Positions 56,053 to 64,000 of a DNA stretch of 64,000 nucleotides are shown here, piece after piece. The stretch is from Streptomyces sp. NBC_01235 (lineage in GTDB: Bacteria > Actinomycetota > Actinomycetes > Streptomycetales > Streptomycetaceae). Positions within the stretch are counted from its first letter, which is position 1. Every line of letters starts with the position of its first letter. Location: NCBI RefSeq assembly GCF_035989285.1, contig NZ_CP108513.1, positions 9,982,001 to 10,046,000 on the forward strand. The letters run 5' to 3'. The notes under the pieces are model-generated. The model worked only from the letters and a program-made list of their open reading frames with translations. It was not told the origin of the DNA and ran no database searches. A program made the position numbers and the translations under genes.

Positions 56053-57030
56053 TCATGGCACGGTCACCAGCACCCGGCCGCGCCCGCCCGCGTCGACCCG
56101 GTCGTGGGCCTTGGCGATGTCCTCCAGCGGGAAGCGGTCACCGACGTCGACTCCGAGGGCGCCGACCGCGGCCGCCGCGGTCAGGTCGCGCGCGGCCTGC
56201 CGCTTGGCCGCGGCCGGGAAGTCGTCGCTGCCGAGCAGACGCACGGTCACATTGTTGAACAGGAGGGGCCAGAAGGGGAGTTCGGTACGGTCGCTGTGGG
56301 TGCCGTAGGCGGCGATGACGGCATCGAGCGCGGTGACCGCGTTGTCGAGGTCGGCGTTGGCCGACAAGGAGACCTCGACGACGCGGTGAACGCCGTCGGG
56401 CGCGTACGAGCGGATCGCCGCCGCCGGGTCGTCGGCGTCCAGGGCCACGGCGTGGGAGATGACAGCCGGGTCGACGTGGTCCAGATCGCCCCCACGGCGT
56501 ACGGTGCCGATCACGGTGGCGCCGCCCCAGCGGGCGAGCTGGGCGGCCAGCGAGCCGACGCCCCCGAGGACACCGTGCACGAGCACCGGTCGGCCGTCGA
56601 CCGGGCCGTCCGCGAACACCGCGCGGTGGGCGGTGACACCGGGGATGCCGAGACTCGCGCCGAGCTCGTCGCCGAGGTGGTCGGGGAGCCGGACGGCCTG
56701 ATGGTCGGGTACGACGGTGTACTGGGCGGCGGTGCCGAAGGCCTGGTAGGACTGGGCGCCGTAGACCCATACCCGCTGCCCCACGCGGCGGGCGTCGACA
56801 CCGTCGCCCACCTCGTCGATGACCCCGGCGGCATCGCTGTGCGGAATCACGCGGGGGTGCGGCATCGAGGAGCCGAGCCAGCCGCGACGCTTCTTGGTGT
56901 CACCGGGGTTGACGCCGGAGACGGTCACGCGGACGCGGACCTCGCCGGGGCCGGGGTGGGGGTCGGGCAGTTCACCGACGTGCAGGACGGCGGGAGCGGG
57001 ACCCTGTTCGTCGTACCAGGACGCGAGCAC
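56053..57030 (-). CDS. NADPH:quinone reductase / zinc-independent alcohol dehydrogenase-like
   Basis: This is a 325-residue member of the zeta-crystallin-like quinone oxidoreductase family. VSGVNPGDTKKRRGW replaces the zinc site, so it is zinc-independent. The NADPH motif is VHGVLGGVGSLAAQLARW, and PHSDAAGVIDEVG and GVTAHRAVF are family-typical. The start is GTG at 57030 with GGAGGT upstream. It is 20 bp after the padR gene and should be induced with it, in detoxifying quinones or enals. Confidence 0.88.
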   Translation of the reverse strand: MLASWYDEQGPAPAVLHVGELPDPHPGPGEVRVRVTVSGVNPGDTKKRRGWLGSSMPHPRVIPHSDAAGVIDEVGDGVDARRVGQRVWVYGAQSYQAFGTAAQYTVVPDHQAVRLPDHLGDELGASLGIPGVTAHRAVFADGPVDGRPVLVHGVLGGVGSLAAQLARWGGATVIGTVRRGGDLDHVDPAVISHAVALDADDPAAAIRSYAPDGVHRVVEVSLSANADLDNAVTALDAVIAAYGTHSDRTELPFWPLLFNNVTVRLLGSDDFPAAAKRQAARDLTAAAAVGALGVDVGDRFPLEDIAKAHDRVDAGGRGRVLVTVP

Positions 57031-57050
57031 GGATGTACCTCCGTTGTCTT

Positions 57051-57581
57051 TCAGGAGTACGCGGGCGGTTCCTCGCCCAGTACTTCGCGCAGCCAGGCGC
57101 GTTCGGCGCGGCTGGTCGCGCGGGCGGTGAGGAGAATGCCGCGCCGGTAGGGATCGGCGACCTCCTCGGCTCGCATCGGCCGGTCACCGTCGTAGAAGAA
57201 GCTCGCCGGCTCCTCCAGGAAGGCGAGGCGTCGGCGCAGCACCGCATGCTGTTCGGCGACGTCGGGCAGGTGCGAGAGGAACGACAGCACCGTGTGGAAC
57301 CGGGTGAAGTCGGTGATCTCGTGGTCGGCCGGCTTGCGCAGCCGCTCCAGCATCTCGGCGCGCCCGGCCTCCGTCAGGCTCAGCACGTAGCGGGAGGCGC
57401 CCGCGCTCGGGTCGGCCCGCCGTTCCAGCAGGCCCGCCTTGGCGAGGCGGTTGATGGCCGGGTAGAGGCTGCCGTCACTGACCGGGCGGGTGTAGCCGGT
57501 CAGGTGGGAGACACGGCGGCGCAGCTCGTGACCCGGCAGGGGGCCTTCGGCGAGGAAGCCCAGTATGGCGAGTTCCAGCAT
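57051..57581 (-). CDS. PadR family transcriptional regulator
   Basis: This is a 176-residue PadR/Vir-type regulator. The winged helix is LAILGFLAEGPLPGHELRRRVSHLTGYTRPVSDGSLYPAINRLAKAGLLERR, followed by a C-terminal helical dimerisation domain. It starts at 57581, about 20 bp from two copies of a PadR-like operator, so it is most likely an autorepressor that also controls the quinone reductase downstream. Confidence 0.92.
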   Translation of the reverse strand: MLELAILGFLAEGPLPGHELRRRVSHLTGYTRPVSDGSLYPAINRLAKAGLLERRADPSAGASRYVLSLTEAGRAEMLERLRKPADHEITDFTRFHTVLSFLSHLPDVAEQHAVLRRRLAFLEEPASFFYDGDRPMRAEEVADPYRRGILLTARATSRAERAWLREVLGEEPPAYS

Positions 57582-57602
57582 GAGGGCATCGTCTCACAGG
57601 TC

Positions 57603-57634
57603 ACATCGAATCGATATTTACATCGAATCGATGT
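57603..57634 (-). promoter_or_regulatory. Double PadR operator
   Basis: ACATCGAATCGAT occurs at 57603-57615 and 57620-57632, 17 bp apart. The second copy continues to ACAT-CGAATCG-ATGT, a near-perfect palindrome of the ACAT/ATGT class bound by PadR proteins. The AT-rich spacer (ATTTAC) probably holds the -10 region of padR. Confidence 0.7.
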
Positions 57635-57754
57635 GGCGGTCGCCGGCGGCGCACCTCGACATCGCGGTGACGGCGGGTAGGTCGTGTCCCGGGCAGTCAC
57701 GCCGTCATGGTTGCCGAAACGTCAACACTCGATGACGGGCGGCTTACGAAACAC

Positions 57755-57763
57755 TTTCGGAAA
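57755..57763. promoter_or_regulatory. Possible LacI-type half-palindrome
   Basis: TTTCGGAAA (TTTC/GAAA arms) lies between two GAAACAC-like copies, in the 542-bp gap (57582-58123) before the secreted glycosidase. A TTGACC-N18-TAACCG promoter-like pair lies at 57823-57852. No gene is convincing in this gap. The LacI regulator at 60839 could act here; this is a weak guess. Confidence 0.25.
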
Positions 57764-58045
57764 CACACCAGTGACACAGCGCCGCCGGGTCCTAATACTT
57801 TCCCCATCCGGCTCACGTCTCATTGACCGTGATTCGCATCCATGAGTAACCGCCGGCGGACAGGTGTACGCCTTTCCGGTCTGTCGCACCGCAGTCTGAT
57901 GTGAGCTGTCGCGGTGCACTGTGCGCTACCACAAGGACCACCTTGGGCTGAATCACAGTCGGGTCCGCCCCACCAGCAGTCGGCGTCACATGCCGAACTT
58001 CACCTCGGTGCTTTCACACGATGCAAGCGGCGAGCGGATCGCTAA

Positions 58046-60319
<2,274 letters not shown>

Positions 60320-60327
60320 CCGACACC

Positions 60328-60364
60328 AGCGGGGTGCGGCCGCGATATGCGGCCGTACCCCGCT
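60328..60364 (+). terminator. Terminator of the secreted glycosidase gene
   Basis: AGCGGGGTGCGGCCGC (60328-60343) pairs with GCGGCCGTACCCCGCT (60349-60364) over 16 positions with one G-T wobble and a GATAT loop, 8 bp after the stop. Confidence 0.9.
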
Positions 60365-60399
60365 GAGCCGTGCCCGTACGGTGGCACACCCAGGTCGAG

Positions 60400-60729
60400 T
60401 TCGGCCCGGGCCCGTGTCACAGCCGGGGCACTGTGGCACATGATCGGTGGCGGGGAGTCCGCCGGGAACGACGCCCTCTGCCACTGCCGCCACACCGTCT
60501 CCGGCACCGACCAGATGGGGAGAAGATCCGCACGGCGGGCGAGCACCTTTCCCGCCGGCTCGACACCACGCTGCGGCAGCGGGTCAAGGCCGCCGGTGCC
60601 GGATACGTCGACTCCTGCCCACTCATCCCCGAGAGCCCCGCTGTCCCCGTACACCCCAAAGAGCGAGGCGAAAAACGGGGTGTGATCGACGCCGTCCTGC
60701 GCACTCCCGACGGTCCACAGCGAGCGTGA
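60400..60729 (+). pseudogene. Remnant of an SGNH/GDSL hydrolase
   Basis: Two frames carry pieces of an SGNH hydrolase. One reads ALWHMIGGGESAGNDALC (block III-like). The second, from about 60520, reads LDTTLRQRVKAAGAGYVDSC and then PESPAVPVHPKERGEKRGVI, matching the C-terminal part and the block V HP of the intact hydrolase at 49920. The N-terminal half, with the nucleophile, is absent, and a frameshift separates the pieces. It fills most of the gap between the glycosidase and LacI genes. Confidence 0.55.
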
Positions 60730-60838
60730 GCAATGCGGTGCGGTGGCTGCCGTCGGCACAGGAGCCTTGCCTCCGGGCATTTCGTCCCGTTAGCTTGCGG
60801 CGGAGTTTCGGGTGACAGTTCAAAGGCGAGGCGCACGA

Positions 60839-61894
60839 GTGACAGGTCGGGACAGGACGCGCGGGGATGCGCAGTACGGTTTGCTGACCAGCATCGCCAG
60901 TGAGGCGAGGGTGTCGCTCAGTACGGTGTCCAAGGTGGTGCACCGGCGTCATGACGTCGGTGCGGCTACGCGCGCCCGGGTCGAGGAGCTGCTCGCGCGG
61001 CACGGATACGTTCGTCCGGGAGAGCATGATCCGGCGGCGCCGCGGCAGATCATCGCGGTGTTCCGGGACCTGTCAGGGCCGTACACGCTGGAAGTCGTCC
61101 GCGGCATAGTGGACGCGGCGGACGAGCTGGGCGTGGACGTGGTGACCGGGACGACCAGTCATCGTTCGATCTCCCAGTGGCTCGAGGAGTGCGTGGCGCT
61201 CGACGCGGCCGGACTGATCATCGTGATCTCGATGCTGGCCGAGGACGACCAGCGCCGCATCGTCGAGCAGCGGCTGCCGGTCGTGCTGATCGACCCGCTC
61301 AGCGCGCCGAGCCACGACATCCCGAGCATCGGGGTGACGAACTGGAACGGGGCCAGGGAAGCGGTGCAGCACCTGCTGGGACTCGGGCACACCCGGATCG
61401 GCATGGTCGCGGGACGGTCGCACTCGCTGGCCGGGGCGGCGCGGCTGCACGGCTACCGGGCCGCGCTGGAGGAAGGGGGGATCACGTACGACCCGGCGAT
61501 CGTGCGCTCGACCGACTTCGACTTCGAAGAGGCGCTGCTCGCCAGCCTGCAGGTCCTGCGCTCCGACGATCGGCCCACGGCCGTCTTCGCGGCGAGCGAC
61601 GCGCAGGCGCTCGGTGTCCTGGAGGCCGCCCGTCAGCACGGGCTCCGCGTTCCCGAGGACCTGGCGGTCATGTCCTTCGACGACACCCTCGTGGCGGCCA
61701 TGGCCTGCCCGCCGCTCAGCGCGGTGCGCCAGCCCTTCGAGGAACTGGGCCACGAGGCCACCCGGGTGCTCATCAACCTGGCTGAGGGACGGCCGCCCGC
61801 GTCGTCGCGGATCGAGCTGGCGACGGAACTCGTGCTGCGCACCTCGACGTCGGTGCGCCGCCCAGTCGGTACGGAGCCAGTCGGTACGGAGTGA
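60839..61894 (+). CDS. LacI family transcriptional regulator
   Basis: This is a 351-residue regulator. The helix-turn-helix and hinge read LLTSIASEARVSLSTVSKVV and ARVEELLARHGYVRPG. The effector domain has QIIAVFRDLSGPYTLEVVRGI, DIPSIGVTNWNGAREAVQHL and LAVMSFDDTLVAAMACPPLSAV. The GTG at 60839 with GGCGAGG upstream is preferred; a GTG at 60812 adds nine residues. Its last codons carry a short duplication giving PVGTEPVGTE. It sits between two glycan-degrading genes, which it probably represses until a sugar signal appears. Confidence 0.92.
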   Translation: MTGRDRTRGDAQYGLLTSIASEARVSLSTVSKVVHRRHDVGAATRARVEELLARHGYVRPGEHDPAAPRQIIAVFRDLSGPYTLEVVRGIVDAADELGVDVVTGTTSHRSISQWLEECVALDAAGLIIVISMLAEDDQRRIVEQRLPVVLIDPLSAPSHDIPSIGVTNWNGAREAVQHLLGLGHTRIGMVAGRSHSLAGAARLHGYRAALEEGGITYDPAIVRSTDFDFEEALLASLQVLRSDDRPTAVFAASDAQALGVLEAARQHGLRVPEDLAVMSFDDTLVAAMACPPLSAVRQPFEELGHEATRVLINLAEGRPPASSRIELATELVLRTSTSVRRPVGTEPVGTE

Positions 61895-61914
61895 GGACAG
61901 GCCGGCTGACCGAT

Positions 61915-61945
61915 GTCACGAGGGGCGAGGGTCCGCCCCTCTGAC
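61915..61945. terminator. Bidirectional terminator between LacI and GH95 genes
   Basis: GTCA-c-GAGGGGC (61915-61926) pairs with GCCCCTC-TGAC (61935-61945) around an 8-base loop. It occupies the 52-bp gap between convergent genes. Confidence 0.75.
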
Positions 61946-61946
61946 G

Positions 61947-64000
61947 TCAGACGAGCGGGACGGTCACCGTGGTGGGGGAGTGGGGCAGCAGGTGCACGAT
62001 CTGCCGTCGGTCCGCGGCACCACGGTATACAAGGGTGACGTCCCGCTCGAGCGGCGACGTGAGAACCACCCGGGCGAAGCCCGCCGTCACGTCCCACGTC
62101 ATCTCGGCGACGCTCACTCCGGCACGCGTGGCGATGCCGCGCAGACTGCCGGAACGCCACTCCGGGGGCAGGGCGGGCAGGAGTTCCAAGGTCCCGGGAC
62201 GGGAGTCGAGCAGCATTTCCACGACCACGGCCGGCAGACAGTGGGCGGCGTCCGCGTTGTAGATCTCCAGATCGGGGTTGTGCGAGGTCATCAGGGACCG
62301 GAAGATCATGTTCCGGCCCACGATCTTGAGGACGTTGGCCCTGGCCGTCTCGCCGTCCTTCAGGCGTGCCGCGCACAGGGCGCGGTGCAGGCTGCCGTGC
62401 GCGGACATGTTCTCGTCACCGCGCCGCAGCAGCGCCTCGCGGGCGGCGGCGGCCAGGTCGGGGGTGTCGTCCGGGGTGATGTCGTGCAGGGGCCACACCG
62501 GGTAGAGGTGGCTGACGTGCCGGTGGTCGTCGGCGGTCTCCAGCCCTGGCCACGCCCACTCGGCGAGCGCTCCGTGGTCGTCGACGCGGTACGGCGGCAG
62601 CCGCTCTGCCAGCGCCCGCCAGCGGACGGTCGCGGCCTGCTCGATGCCGAGGTGCGTACAGACGTCGGCGGCGGTCGAGAGCGCGTGCCGGGCCGCGGCC
62701 ACGTCCATGGTGGCGTTGACCCCGGCCGCTCCCCGTTCGTCCTTGGGGCCGACCTCCGGGGAGTAGGACGGGACGAGGACGACGTGTCCGTCGTCGTCCT
62801 CGCGGGTGAGGAAGTCCTCGAAGAAGACGGCGGCCTCGATGAGCCAGGGGGCGAGGGTACGGGCGAGGAAGTCGTCGTCGCCGGTCGCCTGCCAGTACTC
62901 GTGCAGCGGGAACAGCAGCCAGTCCGCTCCCGCCAGCCACATCGTCCAGGGCCAGTCGTCGTCGAGGTGGAACAGCAGCCCGTGTTCGCCGTCGGTGCGG
63001 CTCGGCGCGAGGACTCCGCGGGCGCCGTAGATCGTGCGGGCGTTGGTGCGCCAGTCCTCGATCTGCCCGCCGATCAACGCGGCGTACGGCGCGATCAGCT
63101 CGGGCATCCCGGTGAGGACCGCCCCGGCCATCTGGAGGTTGATGTTGGCGTCGGTGGTGTAGTCGCCGGACCAGGCCGCGCCCCAGGCCCCCAGCCACAG
63201 CCCGGTCAGTCGGGGCGGAAGGACCCCGCTGGAGCTGAGCAGCAGGTAGCGGCCGGAGTGGAACAGCGCCTCGACCAGCGCGTTGTCCAGCACCTTGGGG
63301 TCGGCGCGGGCGAGCAGCTCGCTCACGGGGAGGCTGCGGGCGCTGTCGGGCACGCCCAGGTCGAGTTCGGCCCGGCCGTAGAGTTCGCCGTGTACGGGCG
63401 CGTGGCGGGCGAGCAACTCGTCGTATTCGGGGGCCAGTTCGGCCAGAGTCGTGCGGAGCACGTCGGTGCGGGGAAGGGGCGCCGAGCGGTCCATCCGAGT
63501 CAGCAGGACCACGCGCGTCGCCCCCTCGACACGGACCGTGTCCCCCTCCGCCCCGACCCGGCCACCGGTGACGACGGCCCGGGTGACGCCGGCGAATCCC
63601 GCCGCACCGGGCCCGGACGGATACGCCCCCACGACGGCGAGTGACGCCTCACCGTCCCCGCCGGCCTCGGCGGACATCGTGAAGGTGACGTCGGAGGGGC
63701 GGTCGGGCAGCTCGCCGGAGAGCCGTATGGTCAGGTCGAGCCGCGGACCCGTGATCTCGACGACCGCGACGGCATCGGTGCGCGACACGAACGCGCGCCG
63801 TGCCCACTCCCGCTCGCCGTCGGACCAGGTGACCCGCACTTCGCCAGTGGCGAAGTCGGTGACCCGGCGGTAGCGCTCCACCGGGCCTTCCTCGGCCGCC
63901 GCGTCCACATGCAGCACGTGCCCCGGATGGAAGGACTGAGTCCAGGCCATCGCCCTGCCGTCGGAGAACTCGCGCTGCGCCTGTTCCCGCTCCCCGGCGA
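61947..64000 (-). CDS. GH95 alpha-L-fucosidase-like glycoside hydrolase (5' part beyond window)
   Basis: 684 codons of a GH95-type enzyme are visible; the frame stays open to the right edge, so the N-terminus lies outside (family length is about 750-800). The visible part starts in the N-terminal beta domain (MAWTQSFHPGHVLHVDA) and continues into the (alpha/alpha)6 catalytic barrel. The barrel has GDYTTDANINLQMAG, the counterpart of the catalytic NIN segment, WMLAGADW-like WTMWLAGADWLLFPLHEYW and VPSYSPEVGPKDERG. A C-terminal beta domain ends VTVPLV. GH95 enzymes cut alpha-1,2-L-fucosyl or L-galactosyl ends. No signal peptide can be judged. Confidence 0.9.
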   Translation of the reverse strand, partial: AGEREQAQREFSDGRAMAWTQSFHPGHVLHVDAAAEEGPVERYRRVTDFATGEVRVTWSDGEREWARRAFVSRTDAVAVVEITGPRLDLTIRLSGELPDRPSDVTFTMSAEAGGDGEASLAVVGAYPSGPGAAGFAGVTRAVVTGGRVGAEGDTVRVEGATRVVLLTRMDRSAPLPRTDVLRTTLAELAPEYDELLARHAPVHGELYGRAELDLGVPDSARSLPVSELLARADPKVLDNALVEALFHSGRYLLLSSSGVLPPRLTGLWLGAWGAAWSGDYTTDANINLQMAGAVLTGMPELIAPYAALIGGQIEDWRTNARTIYGARGVLAPSRTDGEHGLLFHLDDDWPWTMWLAGADWLLFPLHEYWQATGDDDFLARTLAPWLIEAAVFFEDFLTREDDDGHVVLVPSYSPEVGPKDERGAAGVNATMDVAAARHALSTAADVCTHLGIEQAATVRWRALAERLPPYRVDDHGALAEWAWPGLETADDHRHVSHLYPVWPLHDITPDDTPDLAAAAREALLRRGDENMSAHGSLHRALCAARLKDGETARANVLKIVGRNMIFRSLMTSHNPDLEIYNADAAHCLPAVVVEMLLDSRPGTLELLPALPPEWRSGSLRGIATRAGVSVAEMTWDVTAGFARVVLTSPLERDVTLVYRGAADRRQIVHLLPHSPTTVTVPLV

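Noticed and set aside
57722..57919. 65-codon minus-strand frame in the gap before the secreted glycosidase
   Set aside because: No ribosome-binding site, no motif and Arg-rich random composition.

Overview
The window is high-GC DNA with strong third-position G/C bias, many GTG/TTG starts, 1-4 bp gene overlaps and T-poor GC hairpins as terminators. Together with LacI, IclR, PadR, MarR and NarL-type regulators, a group 1h [NiFe]-hydrogenase and a sigma-R type promoter, this points to a soil actinomycete, almost certainly Streptomyces or a close relative. No rRNA, tRNA, CRISPR array, intact insertion sequence or replication origin was seen. Both window edges cut a gene: an aldehyde dehydrogenase at the left and a GH95 glycosidase at the right.

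Region by region. 1-3433: the 3' part of an aldehyde dehydrogenase, then a thioredoxin gene with a GGAAT-N18-GTT promoter, divergent from a flavoprotein disulfide oxidoreductase. 3452-9042: a two-gene minus-strand operon for an alpha/beta hydrolase and a 1563-residue caspase - P-loop NTPase - WD40 protein, the best candidate here for an immune or regulated cell-death system. 9088-13575: peptide deformylase, a 7-bp tandem-repeat tract, a PepSY membrane protein, a TPR protein and two MarR-like regulators. 13698-14256: two small unknown genes, one zinc-ribbon-like.

14448-29434: a complete plus-strand locus for a high-affinity (group 1h, actinobacterial) [NiFe]-hydrogenase. Its order is hoxX, small subunit, large subunit, a NifU-like protein, three conserved accessory proteins, a maturation protease, a 34-residue mini-protein, then hypA-B-F-C-D-E. 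Most genes overlap by 1-8 bp, and a strong hairpin follows hypE. HoxX would make the CO ligand in air, HypA/B insert nickel, HypC/D/E/F build the Fe(CN)2CO centre and the protease trims the large subunit. The predicted outcome is scavenging of trace H2 for survival.

29779-48737: a sugar-acid catabolic region. It holds an idonate/gluconate operon (two dehydrogenase pairs) divergent from a gluconokinase; an IclR regulator divergent from an operon of a cyclase-family hydrolase, a hydroxyacid dehydrogenase, a 3-hydroxyisobutyrate-dehydrogenase-like enzyme and a 6-phosphogluconate dehydrogenase, ending in a decayed MFS transporter; and an RbsA/RbsC/RbsB-like ABC importer followed by a single-chain transketolase-transaldolase fusion. 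Together they would import a sugar or sugar acid, oxidise or phosphorylate it and pass it through the pentose phosphate pathway.

48879-57581: signalling and envelope genes. These are a NarL-type regulator with a degenerate receiver, a secreted SGNH hydrolase with a (Asp-Gly)n linker encoded by a hexamer repeat, a kinase/regulator pair closely related to the first regulator, an MMPL transporter with a perfect inverted-repeat operator, and a padR-quinone reductase operon. 58124-64000: glycan degradation, with a secreted BNR-repeat glycosidase carrying ricin lectin domains, remnants of an SGNH hydrolase, a LacI regulator and a convergent GH95 alpha-L-fucosidase-like gene.
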